Of a stretch of 64,000 nucleotides of DNA, positions 53,464-63,274 are shown piece by piece. Source of the stretch: Roseomonas populi (GTDB lineage: Bacteria > Pseudomonadota > Alphaproteobacteria > Acetobacterales > Acetobacteraceae); assembly GCF_024594815.1 (NCBI RefSeq), contig NZ_JANJOU010000007.1:248001-312000 (forward strand). The letters run 5' to 3'. The notes under the pieces are model-generated. The model saw only the letters and a list, made by a program, of their open reading frames with translations, was not told the origin of the DNA and did not search any database. A program made the position numbers and the translations under genes. The stretch's first letter is position 1. Each line of letters opens with the position of its first letter.

Positions 53464-55407
53464 ATGTCCGCCCCACCAGCCACGCCCCTCCTCGACCGCG
53501 TCCGCAATCCCTCGGACATGCGCAACCTCTCGCCGGACCAGCTGAAGCAACTGGCGGAGGAGCTGCGGGCGGAGACCATCCACACCGTCTCCACGACCGG
53601 CGGGCATCTCGGCGCCTCGCTCGGCGTCGTGGAGCTGACGGTGGCGCTCCACGCGATCTTCGACACGCCGGACGACCGGCTGATCTGGGACGTCGGCCAC
53701 CAGGCCTATCCGCACAAGATCCTAACCGGCCGGCGGGACCGCATCCGCACCCTGCGCCAGGGCGGCGGCCTCTCCGGCTTCACCCGGCGTAGCGAGAGCG
53801 AGTACGACCCTTTCGGCGCCGCCCACTCCTCCACCTCCATCTCCGCGGGCCTCGGCATGGCGGTGGCGCGGGACCTGCTCGCGCCGCTGGGCAAGGGCAA
53901 GGGGGTGGAGCAGAACGTCATCGCCGTGATCGGCGACGGCGCCATGTCCGCCGGCATGGCCTATGAGGCCATGAACAACGCGGGGGCGCTGAAGTCCCGC
54001 CTGATCGTCGTGCTCAACGACAACGACATGTCCATCGCCCGGCCCGTGGGCGCCATGTCGGCCTATCTCTCGCGCCTCATCTCCTCGCGCCCCTTCCTCT
54101 CCATCCGGGAGGTCATGGGCCGGCTCGCGCGCCGCTTCCCCCGGCCGCTGGCCCAGGCGGCGAAGCGCGCCGACGAGTACGCGCGCGGCCTGCTCACCGG
54201 CGGCACCCTCTTCGAGGAGATGGGCTTCTACTATGTCGGCCCGATCGACGGGCACGACCTGGACCACCTGCTTCCCGTGCTGCGCAACCTGCGCGAGGCC
54301 GACGAGGGCGGGCCTATCCTGCTCCACGTGGTGACGCAGAAGGGCAAGGGCTATGCCCCGGCCGAGGCGAGCGCGGACAAGTACCACGGCGTGGTGAAGT
54401 TCAATGTGGTGACTGGGGAGCAGGTGAAGGCGCCGCCCGGCCCGCCGAGCTACACCAAGGTCTTTGCCCAGGCGCTGATCGCGGAGGCCGAGGCTGACCC
54501 GACCGTGGTGGCCGTCACCGCCGCCATGCCCAGCGGCACGGGGCTGGACGCCTTCGAGAAGAAGTTCCCGCGCCGGACCTTCGATGTCGGGATCGCCGAG
54601 CAGCACGCCGTGACCTTCGCCGCCGGCATGGCGACGGAGGGGCTGAAGCCCTTCGTGGCGATCTACTCCACCTTCCTCCAGCGCGCCTACGATCAGGTGG
54701 TGCACGACGTTGCGCTGCAGAACCTGCCCGTGCGCTTCGCGATGGACCGCGCCGGGCTGGTGGGTGCAGATGGCGCCACCCATGCCGGTGCCTACGATGT
54801 CGCCTTCCTCGGCTGCATCCCGAACATGACGCTGATGGCGGCCGCCGACGAGGTGGAGCTGGTGCACATGGTCGCCACGGCCGCCTCGCATGATTCCGGC
54901 CCGATCGCCTTCCGCTACCCGCGCGGTGAGGGCACCGGGCTGGAGCTGCCCGCGCGCGGCACGGTGCTGCCGATCGGCAAGGGCCGGGTTCTGCGGGAGG
55001 GGAGCACGATCGCCATCCTCTCCTACGGGACGCGGCTGGCCGAAGCGATGAAGGCCGCCGAGGAGCTGGCGGCCCAGGGCCTCTCCTGCACCGTGGCCGA
55101 CGCGCGCTTCGCCAAGCCGCTGGACACGGAGTTGGTGGAGCGGCTTGCCCGGAGCCACGCCGTGCTGCTGACCGTGGAGGAGGGTTCCGTCGGCGGCTTC
55201 GGCAGCCTCGTGGCGCAGCACCTCGCCCATGCTGGGCTGCTCGACGGCGGCCTGCGCTTCCGCCCGCTGGTCCTGCCGGACAGCTACATCGACCATGACT
55301 CGCCGAAGAAGCAGTACGACCTGGCCGGCCTCAACGGGCCGCAGATCGCACAGGCGGCGCGGGACGCACTCGGCCGCGAGACGACCGTCCAACCTGCGCG
55401 GGCCTGA
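53464..55407 (+). CDS. dxs: 1-deoxy-D-xylulose-5-phosphate synthase
   Basis: Entry enzyme of the MEP isoprenoid pathway, 647 residues (E. coli Dxs 620). Thiamine-diphosphate motif [35 protein letters not shown], the pyrimidine-domain signature [20 protein letters not shown], and a transketolase C-terminal domain (LGRETTVQ). Start ATG behind GAGAG. Ends the operon; a perfect hairpin follows. Confidence 0.96.
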   Translation: MSAPPATPLLDRVRNPSDMRNLSPDQLKQLAEELRAETIHTVSTTGGHLGASLGVVELTVALHAIFDTPDDRLIWDVGHQAYPHKILTGRRDRIRTLRQGGGLSGFTRRSESEYDPFGAAHSSTSISAGLGMAVARDLLAPLGKGKGVEQNVIAVIGDGAMSAGMAYEAMNNAGALKSRLIVVLNDNDMSIARPVGAMSAYLSRLISSRPFLSIREVMGRLARRFPRPLAQAAKRADEYARGLLTGGTLFEEMGFYYVGPIDGHDLDHLLPVLRNLREADEGGPILLHVVTQKGKGYAPAEASADKYHGVVKFNVVTGEQVKAPPGPPSYTKVFAQALIAEAEADPTVVAVTAAMPSGTGLDAFEKKFPRRTFDVGIAEQHAVTFAAGMATEGLKPFVAIYSTFLQRAYDQVVHDVALQNLPVRFAMDRAGLVGADGATHAGAYDVAFLGCIPNMTLMAAADEVELVHMVATAASHDSGPIAFRYPRGEGTGLELPARGTVLPIGKGRVLREGSTIAILSYGTRLAEAMKAAEELAAQGLSCTVADARFAKPLDTELVERLARSHAVLLTVEEGSVGGFGSLVAQHLAHAGLLDGGLRFRPLVLPDSYIDHDSPKKQYDLAGLNGPQIAQAARDALGRETTVQPARA

Positions 55408-55416
55408 CGCTCAGTA

Positions 55417-55444
55417 CCGGAGAGGGGTTCCCACCCCTCTCCGG
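55417..55444 (+). terminator. perfect hairpin after dxs
   Basis: CCGGAGAGGGG (55417-55427) pairs over 11 bp with CCCCTCTCCGG (55434-55444); loop TTCCCA. No T-run directly follows. It begins 10 bp after the dxs stop. The rest of 55445-55694, before the cyclase gene, has no feature I can support. Confidence 0.6.
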
Positions 55445-55694
55445 ATTGCCCGGCTCCATTCTTTCTCCAGGGCTCACGCCTAGGTCCGGACCGAACCCGA
55501 ACGTCGTTGTCGTAGGTCGGTAGCCGCCCAGCCGGTGCTTTGACCCGACCCGATCGCCTGCCTCTTCCCCGTGTGGGCGAAGGCTGCGACGACGGTCCGA
55601 GGCCGGCAGCGACGGACATACAGCTTCTGGTTGCAACTTTCCCGCGCTAGTTGTTGTTCTGCGTGGGGGAGGCGCCGGTCTGGCGTGTCGGTGC

Positions 55695-56705
55695 ATGAGA
55701 TACTTAACCGACTTCGTCAGGGGGCTCCTCAGGCCGGGCAAACTGGCGGAGGCATCGGCCGCGAGCACAGGCGGGACGGGCGAGGCGACGGATTTCCAGC
55801 TTCTCGCCGAGCACAGCCTGGATGTCATCTTCAACGTCCGACCGGATGGGACCGTCCGATACGTCTCGCCCTCGGCAGCGGAGCTGTTTGGCTGGACACC
55901 CCAGGAGATTGTCGGACGTTCCGCCAAGGAGCTGACCGCGCCCGAGGATCGGTGGATCGTCCAGGACGCGATCCGGACCTTGCTCGCCCGGCAAACGGAT
56001 CGTCTGACAACCGTCGCCCGCTCCCTGAGGAGGGACGGGTCGGTCTTCTGGGCGGAGGTCACCGCGCGGATGGTGTGGGACGAAGCCGCGCAGCGCCCTA
56101 CCGATACGGTGCTGGTCCTCCGGGATGTCACGCGCCGGGTTGAGCTGGAGCAGCAGCTGGCCGAACTGGCGCGGAAGGACGGGCTGACCGGCCTGGCGAA
56201 CCGCCGGGCCTTCGACGAGGCCTTCGAGGCGGAGTGGCAGCGCACGATCCGGGAGAACGCGATGATGTCGCTGCTCCTGCTCGACGTCGACCACTTCAAG
56301 GCCTTCAACGACCACTACGGGCACCAGGTCGGCGACGACTGCCTGCGCGCTGTCGCGGCGGTCGTCGGCAGCTCGGTCCGCCGCCCCGCCGATCTGGCGG
56401 CCCGCTATGGCGGCGAAGAGATCGCGGTCATCCTTCCCCGGACGGGAGCGGATGGCGCGGCCGCGGTTGCGGAGCAGATCCGCGCTGCGATCCAGTCACT
56501 CGGCGTCCCGCACGCCGGCAATCCGGAGGGCGGAGGGCAGGTGACGGCAAGTATCGGGGCCGCAACGGCGCTTTCCCGCATCGGTGGCACCATGTCGATG
56601 CCGGGCAGTCTGCTCGCGGCGGCGGATGCCGCTCTCTACAAGGCGAAGGCCGGCGGGCGGAACCGCGTGGAGACGACCCTCCTCCTGGCCCCGGCAGGCA
56701 GCTAG
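55695..56705 (+). CDS. PAS-GGDEF diguanylate cyclase
   Basis: Soluble protein of 336 residues. PAS domain about 30-150 (LAEHSLDVIFNVRPDGTVRY, PEDRW, then a PAC-type end VLRDVTRRVELEQQLAEL), GGDEF domain about 160-325 with metal site LLLLDVDHFKAFNDHYGHQV and catalytic ARYGGEEIAVIL (intact GGEEI). An inhibitory I-site RPAD lies five residues upstream of GGEEI, so product feedback is expected. No EAL domain or signal peptide. It could raise c-di-GMP and influence polysaccharide output, but nothing local shows that. Weak ribosome site. Confidence 0.92.
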   Translation: MRYLTDFVRGLLRPGKLAEASAASTGGTGEATDFQLLAEHSLDVIFNVRPDGTVRYVSPSAAELFGWTPQEIVGRSAKELTAPEDRWIVQDAIRTLLARQTDRLTTVARSLRRDGSVFWAEVTARMVWDEAAQRPTDTVLVLRDVTRRVELEQQLAELARKDGLTGLANRRAFDEAFEAEWQRTIRENAMMSLLLLDVDHFKAFNDHYGHQVGDDCLRAVAAVVGSSVRRPADLAARYGGEEIAVILPRTGADGAAAVAEQIRAAIQSLGVPHAGNPEGGGQVTASIGAATALSRIGGTMSMPGSLLAAADAALYKAKAGGRNRVETTLLLAPAGS

Positions 56706-56765
56706 GACCGAACTGACCCGATTCCGCGCGCCTCCGGTGCCCGGCGCCCGGCGCGAAGCGGATGG

Positions 56766-57737
56766 CTAGGGCGCCCGGAGCACCTCCCGGTTCACCACCG
56801 CGTCCGGGTCCGGCCGCCCGGCCAGGAAATCCAGCACGTTGCCAGCCGCGTCCCAGGCCATGCGCTGCAGCCCTTCGGCGGTGCTGGCCGCGACGTGTGG
56901 GGTCACGACGAGGTTTGGGCTCGCGAGGAGGGGTGGCGGCTCGGCCATCGGTTCCACGCGCAGCACGTCCAGCCCGGCGCCGCCGAGATGCCCGGCGGAG
57001 AGGGCTGCCGCGAGGGCATCCTCGTCCACCAGCGTGCCGCGGGCGGTGTTGATGAGGACGGCGCCCGGCTTCATCGCCGCCAGGAAAGCGGCATCCACCA
57101 TGCCGCGCGTGGCGTCGCTCGCGGGCAGGTGGAGCGAGACGATGTCGGCGCGGCCGAGGGCGGGAACCAGGTCCTTCTCCACGACGTAGCCCGCGCCGCG
57201 GATGGTGCCCGCGGGCAGGAAGGGATCGTGGACCGAGACCTGCATCCCGAAGGCGGCGCAGAGCCGCGCCACGCGGGTGCCGATGCGGCCGAAGCCCAGC
57301 AGCAGCACGCGCCGGCCGCCCAGCTCGAAAGCTCGGGACTGTCCCTGCACGCGCCAGTGGCCGGCGCGCACCCCGGCATCCACCGGCACCACCTGCCGGG
57401 CCACGGCGAGCATCAGCATCAACGCGTGCTCCGCCACCGAGGCCGCGTTGGCTTCCGGCGTGATCATCACGGCCACGTTGCGCGCGGTGCAGCCCGGCAC
57501 GTCCACCAGGTCGTAGCCGACACCATGGCGGCAGACCATGCGGAGGCGGGGCGCCATGTCCAGCAGCGCCTGGTCCACCCGCGTGCCGCGGACGATGAGG
57601 GCCTCCACCTCTCGCAGCCGCTCGGCGAGGGTGGCTCCGGCTGGGGCGCCGGGATGGTCCAGCATCAGGCCGGGCGCGGCCTGGAGCCGGGCGATGCCGT
57701 CGGGGTGGATGGGATCGAGGACGGCGACGTGGCGCAT
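56766..57737 (-). CDS. D-isomer 2-hydroxyacid dehydrogenase (phosphoglycerate-dehydrogenase-like)
   Basis: NAD-dependent dehydrogenase of 323 residues. NAD loop VLLLGFGRIGTRVARLCAAF, catalytic Arg in INTARGTLVDEDAL, Glu in DVLRVEPMAEPP and His in NLVVTPHVAASTAEG, all present. It lacks the ACT domain of full SerA. The substrate is uncertain. The adjacent TctC gene, 10 bp upstream in the same direction, suggests oxidation of an imported organic acid. Confidence 0.87.
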   Translation of the reverse strand: MRHVAVLDPIHPDGIARLQAAPGLMLDHPGAPAGATLAERLREVEALIVRGTRVDQALLDMAPRLRMVCRHGVGYDLVDVPGCTARNVAVMITPEANAASVAEHALMLMLAVARQVVPVDAGVRAGHWRVQGQSRAFELGGRRVLLLGFGRIGTRVARLCAAFGMQVSVHDPFLPAGTIRGAGYVVEKDLVPALGRADIVSLHLPASDATRGMVDAAFLAAMKPGAVLINTARGTLVDEDALAAALSAGHLGGAGLDVLRVEPMAEPPPLLASPNLVVTPHVAASTAEGLQRMAWDAAGNVLDFLAGRPDPDAVVNREVLRAP

Positions 57738-57747
57738 TCGGGACCTG

Positions 57748-58752
57748 TCAGTTCGCGGAGGACCAGGGCGTGCGGTCGTAGAGAGCCTTCGTGTTCTGGG
57801 CCTCCTTCAGCACGTCAGCCTTGTACTCGGCACCGAGCAGAGGGCGTAGCGGCAGGTTGAGGCGCTCGGCCTCTGCCAGGAAGGCGGGGTCCGTCAGGAT
57901 GGCGCGGAAGGCGGAGACCAGCCGCTCCGCGATCTCGCCCGGAAGGCCCGGCGGCGCAACGAAGCCACGGGCGGAGCCGCCCAATACGTCCACGCCCTGC
58001 TCTCGGAAGGTCGGCACTTCCGCCATGGCGGACCAGCGGGCGGGAGCGGCCTGGCCGAGGCAGCGCGTACGGCCTTCCCGGAGCAGGGAGAGCCCCTCAC
58101 TGTCATTGTAGGAGGCCACGTCGAGCTGCCCGCCCAGCAGGTCCCGCACGGCCAGCGCCGTGCCGTTGTAGGGGACGTGCAGCGCCTTCGCCCCGGTCGC
58201 CTGCTGGAAGGCGAGGAGAAGAAGATGGTCGTCGGAAGCCGTGCCGGCGGCTGTACCGACCGAGACCGCCTCGGGCCGCTTTGCCATGGCCTCGCGCAGG
58301 TCTGCGATGGATTTCAGGGGTGAGTCCGCGCGCACCCAGAAGGCGCCAGGATCGTCCACCACGTTGGCGAGGTAGGTGAACTCCTCCGTGCGCCAGCGCA
58401 CGCTGCGCTCCAACGGATGGGTGATAAAGCTGAGCGTCGCGACCGTGCCCAGCGTGAAGCCGTCCGGCCGCGCGGCGAAGACCGCCTCGTTCCCGATCTG
58501 CCCGCCGGCGCCGGCCCGGTTCGTGACGACGAAGGTCGCGCCGGGCAGCTGCTGTGGCAGGTACTTCGTCATAAGCCGCCCGACGATGTCGATGCCGCCG
58601 CCGGGTGGGTAGGGGACGATGATCTCGATCGCCCGGCCTGCGGGCCAGCCGCCCTGGGCAAGCGCGGCACGGGCAAGGGCCGACGCGCCCGCGGAGGCGG
58701 CAAGGGCAACCAGGGCGCGGCGGCCGGGCGTGGGGACGGAGCGTTGGGCCAT
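57748..58752 (-). CDS. Bug/TctC-family tripartite transporter substrate-binding protein
   Basis: Periplasmic binding protein of 334 residues with a signal peptide (RRALVALAASAGASALARAA). Family motifs: AIEIIVPYPPGGGIDIVGRL, FVVTNRAGAGGQIGNEAV, and LRPLLGAEY near the end. TctA/TctB membrane genes are absent, as for many orphan Bug genes, so the substrate may be shared. The ATG is behind GGGAGAACTCC; a longer frame into the tlyA region is not real. First gene of a two-gene unit with the dehydrogenase. Confidence 0.88.
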   Translation of the reverse strand: MAQRSVPTPGRRALVALAASAGASALARAALAQGGWPAGRAIEIIVPYPPGGGIDIVGRLMTKYLPQQLPGATFVVTNRAGAGGQIGNEAVFAARPDGFTLGTVATLSFITHPLERSVRWRTEEFTYLANVVDDPGAFWVRADSPLKSIADLREAMAKRPEAVSVGTAAGTASDDHLLLLAFQQATGAKALHVPYNGTALAVRDLLGGQLDVASYNDSEGLSLLREGRTRCLGQAAPARWSAMAEVPTFREQGVDVLGGSARGFVAPPGLPGEIAERLVSAFRAILTDPAFLAEAERLNLPLRPLLGAEYKADVLKEAQNTKALYDRTPWSSAN

Positions 58753-58876
58753 GGAGTTCTCCCTGCGGCGCTCGCCTGGCCGCTTGCGCCCTGTTTCGGC
58801 TCCTCCCGCCGCCTCGGCAAGTCCCGCTGCGCCGCGCGTCCTGCTATCCTGGCTCGCTCTACCCAGGAGCGCCGCC

Positions 58877-59632
58877 TTGCCCCAGCCCAAGCCCGCCAAG
58901 CAGCGCGCCGACGCCGCCCTCGTGGAGCGCGGCCTGGCCGAGAGCCGCACGCGGGCGCAGGCGCTGATCCTGGCCGGCAAGGTGTTCAGCGGCGAGCGGC
59001 GCATCGACAAGCCCGGCCAGGAGCTAAGGGAGGGCGAGCCGCTGGAGGTGCGGGGCCAGGACCACCCCTGGGTCAGCCGGGGCGGGCTGAAGCTGGCCCA
59101 TGGGCTGGAGGCCTTCGGGCTGAAGCCCGAGGGCCGGGTCTGCATTGATGTCGGCGCCTCGACCGGAGGCTTCACCCACGTGCTGCTGCACCACGGCGCG
59201 GCCCGGGTCTATGCCGTGGATGTCGGCCACGGGCAGCTGGCCTGGACTCTCCGCAACGATCCCCGCGTGGTGGTGCTGGAGCGCGTGAATGCCCGTTACC
59301 TGGAGCCCGCCCAGGTGCCCGAGCCGGTGGGGGCAGTGGTCTGCGACGCCTCGTTCATCGGCCTGTCCACGGTGCTTCCGGCTGCCCTCTCCATGGCCGC
59401 GCCCGGTGCCTTCGCCGTGGCGCTGATCAAACCTCAGTTCGAGGCCGGGCCGGGGATGGTGGGTAAGGGGGGTGTGGTGCGGGACCCGAACGTGCACCGC
59501 GCCGTCTGCGCGAAGGTGAGGACCTGGTGGTCGGGACTGCCGGGATGGAGCGTGCTGGGCATCGAGGAGAGCCCGATCACCGGGCCGGAGGGCAACAGGG
59601 AATTTCTGATCGGGGCTCGGAAGCAAGGCTGA
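58877..59632 (+). CDS. tlyA: TlyA-type 16S/23S rRNA 2'-O-ribose methyltransferase
   Basis: Protein of 251 residues with an N-terminal S4 RNA-binding domain (ADAALVERGLAESRTRAQAL) and an FtsJ-like methyltransferase domain: IDVGASTGGFTHVLLHHGA (AdoMet), YAVDVGHGQLAW, CDASFIGLSTVLP, and ALIKPQFEAGPGMVGKGGVV (catalytic Lys). Start is TTG at 58877, with AGGAG 8 nt before it; no ATG fits. Usually next to dxs in relatives, but here separated by three genes. Confidence 0.9.
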   Translation: MPQPKPAKQRADAALVERGLAESRTRAQALILAGKVFSGERRIDKPGQELREGEPLEVRGQDHPWVSRGGLKLAHGLEAFGLKPEGRVCIDVGASTGGFTHVLLHHGAARVYAVDVGHGQLAWTLRNDPRVVVLERVNARYLEPAQVPEPVGAVVCDASFIGLSTVLPAALSMAAPGAFAVALIKPQFEAGPGMVGKGGVVRDPNVHRAVCAKVRTWWSGLPGWSVLGIEESPITGPEGNREFLIGARKQG

Positions 59633-59636
59633 GAGG

Positions 59637-59699
59637 GGCGGCCGCAGGTCAGGCCGCCACGCCCTCGGGGGTCTCACCGCGCCTCTCCCGGGAGGCGCG
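59637..59699. terminator. two hairpins between tlyA and the 47-aa gene
   Basis: GGCGGCC (59637-59643) / GGCCGCC (59652-59658), loop 8 nt, starts 4 bp after the tlyA stop. CGCGCCTC (59678-59685) / GAGGCGCG (59692-59699), loop TCCCGG, sits 15 bp beyond the stop of the convergent small gene. Neither has a T-run. Together they probably isolate the two transcripts. Confidence 0.4.
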
Positions 59700-59714
59700 T
59701 AATCCTATCCTCCC

Positions 59715-59858
59715 TTAGCCGCAGCTCTCCGCGGCTTCGGCACCTTCAGAAAGACGCCCCGCCAGGGCCCAGACACGTGCTGGGTCCATGCGGACCTCAG
59801 GGTCGTTCAGGAGACGGTCGAGTTCCTCAAGGGCCGTCTCCTTCTCCGCTTCCGTCAT
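59715..59858 (-). CDS. small conserved-looking hypothetical protein (47 aa)
   Basis: Short acidic protein: helix TEAEKETALEELDRLLNDPE, then DPARVWALAGRL. Start ATG with GAGG six bases before it, TAA stop, codon use like neighbours. The LDRLLNDP pattern recalls small proteins seen in other alphaproteobacteria, but I cannot name the family. Placed between convergent tlyA and the 402-aa gene; probably cotranscribed with the latter, 99 bp upstream. Confidence 0.7.
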   Translation of the reverse strand: MTEAEKETALEELDRLLNDPEVRMDPARVWALAGRLSEGAEAAESCG

Positions 59859-59957
59859 TGCCAACCTCGTCGTCTTGCGGTGCAGCATTCCCGGAAACGA
59901 GGGAGTCGGGCCAGAGGTTTCCCGAACGATCCCGGTTCTGTGAAACCGGTTACGACT

Positions 59958-61166
59958 TCATGGCGTGGAAACGAGGGCCGGAAGAAGGGCCGGTTCCCGG
60001 CTGTGCGGGCGGGCCGGGTTGCGGAAGCGCAGCTCTCCCTCGGGCGCCGCGTCAGGCGGTGCCATCCCGAACAGCTCCATGCGGGAGGCGCAGGATACCG
60101 CTGAGACGCGCCGCGCCTCCGGGGTGGTAAGGAAGCGGCGTACGGCCCCTTCCAGATCCCGCCTCTCGCGCAGCCCACGCCACTCCTGGCGCCCGAGGTC
60201 ATCAAGGAACATCGCAAGTATTCCCGCCCGCTGCCCGCCCAGCCGCGAGGCAGCGGAGACCATCCGGCGGCACACCGCCTTGGCGATGTCGCTCGCCTGC
60301 CCGGCGCGGGCCGCGAGGACGAGCATGTTGCCGCTGCCCTGCTGCGCCACCGCGAGCTGCGCCTCGGGCCCGAACAGGGCACGTAGCGCCTGGGCCGGTA
60401 CGGCCACCTGCGCGCCGGCCAGCACCAGCGGGTCCAGCTTCAGGACGGCAGCGGTGTTGGAGTCCTGCCGGCGCCGGTCCCGCAGCATCTCCATGATCCG
60501 GCGCTGCAGGGCCGGACCGTCGAGCGCATCTCCGCCCAGGCCGTCCGGCAGCGTCATCTTGAGCACGTAGCGGCCGGGATGAGCGGCGAGCCAGGTCTGA
60601 AGGTCGGGGTTGATGCCGTCCACGAAGGTGCACCAGTCGCCCCGGAGGAGGGGACGACCTTCCTCGGCCGAGAGGGCCTCGCAGACCACCTCCGCCTCCG
60701 TCCCGCCGTTCGAGATCAGGAGGTCGTGGGGCGTACCCTCAGCCAGCCCGGTGAAGCGCACCTCAAAGCCGCGCTCCCGGTGAAGCGCGGCGACACGAAG
60801 GAGGTGGAAGAGGGGGATGAGGTTCGCCTCGCCCGTCAGCCCCGCGAGGACCAGGGCGCGGAGCCGCTGGCGGGGCTCGGCCGGAAGGGTATCGGCCAGG
60901 CGTGCCGCCGTCTGCGCGAGGGCCAGCAATTCGCGCTCCGGCTTGCTTGCTCCCGCCATGGCCTCCGCGGTGGAGAGGCGCTGGAGAGTCAATTCCAGCG
61001 CGTGGCGTTCCTGGACGGCCCGGCCCGTGAGGCTCGCGCCACGGGCGCGGCGGCCGATCTCGGCCATCCGCGTGTCCCATTGCTGGACCCCGGCCAGGCC
61101 AAGGAACCCGTCGAGAGGTGCGGCAGCAGGGGGGCTGGCTTCGGCAGTCGTGGCAGGACTCGGCAT
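59958..61166 (-). CDS. hypothetical protein, possible nuclease-like fold (402 aa)
   Basis: Unknown function. Residues 1-60 are low complexity; 60-150 helical (HALELTLQRLSTAEA, RQRLRALVLAGLTGEANLIP). The central part, GFEVRFTGLAEGTPHDLLIS then EAEVVCEALSAEEGRPL, resembles a PD-(D/E)xK core (D...E-x-E) only loosely. The C-terminal 140 residues are Arg- and Ala-rich. ATG at 61166 follows GAGGTG. Monocistronic or with the 47-aa gene; divergent from nothing obvious, and 61 bp before aroC end. Confidence 0.68.
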   Translation of the reverse strand: MPSPATTAEASPPAAAPLDGFLGLAGVQQWDTRMAEIGRRARGASLTGRAVQERHALELTLQRLSTAEAMAGASKPERELLALAQTAARLADTLPAEPRQRLRALVLAGLTGEANLIPLFHLLRVAALHRERGFEVRFTGLAEGTPHDLLISNGGTEAEVVCEALSAEEGRPLLRGDWCTFVDGINPDLQTWLAAHPGRYVLKMTLPDGLGGDALDGPALQRRIMEMLRDRRRQDSNTAAVLKLDPLVLAGAQVAVPAQALRALFGPEAQLAVAQQGSGNMLVLAARAGQASDIAKAVCRRMVSAASRLGGQRAGILAMFLDDLGRQEWRGLRERRDLEGAVRRFLTTPEARRVSAVSCASRMELFGMAPPDAAPEGELRFRNPARPHSREPALLPALVSTP

Positions 61167-61227
61167 GGGGCACCTCGCGCCCCGTCTGATTAACCGAGTG
61201 AAGCAGTCGGATAAAGAAAGTCGCCGT

Positions 61228-62334
61228 TCAGTTTCTCGGGAGCCGGGTAGACATCGGCCCATCCGGCACCTGCGCCCGGTGGCGCAGCAGGGCGTCGGCC
61301 AGAGCGCAAGCCATCATTGCCTCGCCCACCGGGACGGCCCGGATGCCCACGCAGGGGTCGTGACGGCCCTTCGTCACCAACTCCCGCTCCGCCCCGCTCC
61401 GGTCCACGGTGCGGCGGGGCACCAGGATGGACGAGGTCGGCTTCACCGCAAACCGGGCGACGATCGGCTGGCTCGTCGAGATGCCGCCGAGGATGCCGCC
61501 CGCGTGGTTGGCCAGGAAGTCCACCGTTCCATCGGGAGCCATCCGCATCTCGTCGGCATTCTCCTCGCCGGTGAGGGCTGCGGAGGCGAAGCCGTCGCCG
61601 ATTTCCACGCCCTTCACGGCGTTGATGGACATGAGGGCGGCGGCGATCTCCGCGTCCAGCTTGCCGTAAAGGGGGGCGCCCAGCCCCGGCGGCAGCCCTT
61701 CGGCCACCACCTCCACAACCGCGCCGACGGAGGAACCGGCCTTGCGCAGGGTAAGGAGCCGTTCCTCCCAGCGCGCGGCGGCGGCGCGGTCGGGGCAGAA
61801 GAAGGGGTTCTCATCCACTGCCGCCCAGTCCCAGCCCGCCCGGTCCACCGCGTCCCCGCCCATGGCGACCAGCGCGCCGCGAATGGTGACGCCCGCGCCC
61901 AGCACACGGCGCGCGACCGCCCCGGCGGCCACGCGCACCGCGGTTTCCCGCGCGGAGGAGCGGCCCCCGCCACGATAGTCCCGCACCCCGTACTTCAGAT
62001 GATAGGTGAGGTCCGCATGGCCTGGGCGGAAGCTCTCGGCTATTTCGCCGTAGTCGCGCGAGCGCTGGTCTTTATTCTCAATAATCAGAGAGATAGGCGT
62101 TCCAGTTGTCACGCCCTCGAAGGTGCCGGACAGGATGCGGACCTCGTCCGGCTCCTGCCGCTGCGTCACGAACTTGGATTGGCCGGGCCGGCGGCGATCC
62201 AGGAACGGCTGAATGTCCGCCTCGGTCAGCGGCAGGCCCGGCGGGCAGCCATCGACCACCCCGCCGATCGCTGGCCCGTGGCTCTCACCCCAGCTGGTGA
62301 CGCGAAAGAGGTGGCCGAAGGTGTTGTGGGACAT
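61228..62334 (-). CDS. aroC: chorismate synthase
   Basis: Last enzyme of the shikimate pathway, 368 residues, converting EPSP to chorismate. [20 protein letters not shown] opening, [39 protein letters not shown] and the ending [23 protein letters not shown] overlaps the fabI stop (TGATG), which makes aroC translationally coupled to fatty-acid synthesis. Confidence 0.96.
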   Translation of the reverse strand: MSHNTFGHLFRVTSWGESHGPAIGGVVDGCPPGLPLTEADIQPFLDRRRPGQSKFVTQRQEPDEVRILSGTFEGVTTGTPISLIIENKDQRSRDYGEIAESFRPGHADLTYHLKYGVRDYRGGGRSSARETAVRVAAGAVARRVLGAGVTIRGALVAMGGDAVDRAGWDWAAVDENPFFCPDRAAAARWEERLLTLRKAGSSVGAVVEVVAEGLPPGLGAPLYGKLDAEIAAALMSINAVKGVEIGDGFASAALTGEENADEMRMAPDGTVDFLANHAGGILGGISTSQPIVARFAVKPTSSILVPRRTVDRSGAERELVTKGRHDPCVGIRAVPVGEAMMACALADALLRHRAQVPDGPMSTRLPRN

Positions 62335-63188
62335 CAGCCCTTCTCGATGGCTATGTCCGGCGCCTCGGGGTGCTTCATGCCCACGATGTGGTAGCCGCAG
62401 TCCACGTGGTGGACCTCGCCGGTCACCCCGCCCGAGAGGGGGGAGAGGAAGTAGAGGCCGGCGCCGCCCACCTCCTCCAGCCCGACATTGCGGCGCATGG
62501 GGGAATTGTACTGGTTCCACTTCAGAATGTAGCGGAAGTCGCCGATGCCGCTGGCGGCCAGCGTCTTGATGGGCCCGGCGGAGATGGCGTTCACACGGAT
62601 CCCGGAATCGCCGAGGTCGGCCGCCATGTAGCGCACGCTCGCCTCCAGCGCGGCCTTGGCCACGCCCATGACGTTGTAGTGCGGCGTCCAGCGCTCGGCG
62701 CCGAGGTAGGAGAGGGTGAGGAGCGACCCGCCCGGCTTCATCATCGCCGCGGCCCGGCGGGAGACGGAGACGAAAGAGTAGCAGGAGATGTCCAGCGCCT
62801 GGAGGAATGCCTCCTTCGGCGTGTCCAGGTAGCGGCCGCGCAGGTACTGCTTATCCGCAAATCCAATGGCATGGACGAGGAAGTCGATCCCGTCCCACCG
62901 CTCCGCGACCTTCGCGAAGGCGGCGTCCACCGCCGCCTCGTCCGAGACGTCGCAGGGGATGAGCAGGTCGGAGCCGACGGAGGCGGCGAGGGGCCTGACG
63001 CGCTTCTCCAGCGCCTCACCCTGATAGGTGAAGGCAACTTCCGCCCCCTGCGCCGCCACCGCCTGCGCGATGGCCCAGGCGATGGAGCGGTCGTTTGCCA
63101 CGCCCATGACGATGCCGCGGCGACCCTTCATCAGGTCGCCCTTCATCGGCAGCACGGGAGCGCCGGCCACGGTTTCGGCGTCATCCAT
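62334..63188 (-). CDS. fabI: enoyl-[acyl-carrier-protein] reductase (NADH)
   Basis: SDR-type enoyl-ACP reductase of 284 residues. [40 protein letters not shown], catalytic [19 protein letters not shown] (Tyr-x6-Lys) and [16 protein letters not shown], as in triclosan-sensitive FabI. SD GGAGG seven bases before ATG 63188. First gene of fabI-aroC; divergent from pdxH by 86 bp. Confidence 0.95.
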   Translation of the reverse strand: MDDAETVAGAPVLPMKGDLMKGRRGIVMGVANDRSIAWAIAQAVAAQGAEVAFTYQGEALEKRVRPLAASVGSDLLIPCDVSDEAAVDAAFAKVAERWDGIDFLVHAIGFADKQYLRGRYLDTPKEAFLQALDISCYSFVSVSRRAAAMMKPGGSLLTLSYLGAERWTPHYNVMGVAKAALEASVRYMAADLGDSGIRVNAISAGPIKTLAASGIGDFRYILKWNQYNSPMRRNVGLEEVGGAGLYFLSPLSGGVTGEVHHVDCGYHIVGMKHPEAPDIAIEKG

Positions 63189-63274
63189 GGGGTGTCCTCC
63201 ACGCGCGGGGGCATCGGTTGCGACGGGGGCGGAGGGGTGGCACACCGGATGGAACGGAACAAGGGGCCGAACGC

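Noticed and set aside
55445-55694. tRNA or small RNA after dxs
   Set aside because: I find no cloverleaf or intrinsic terminator pattern in this stretch.
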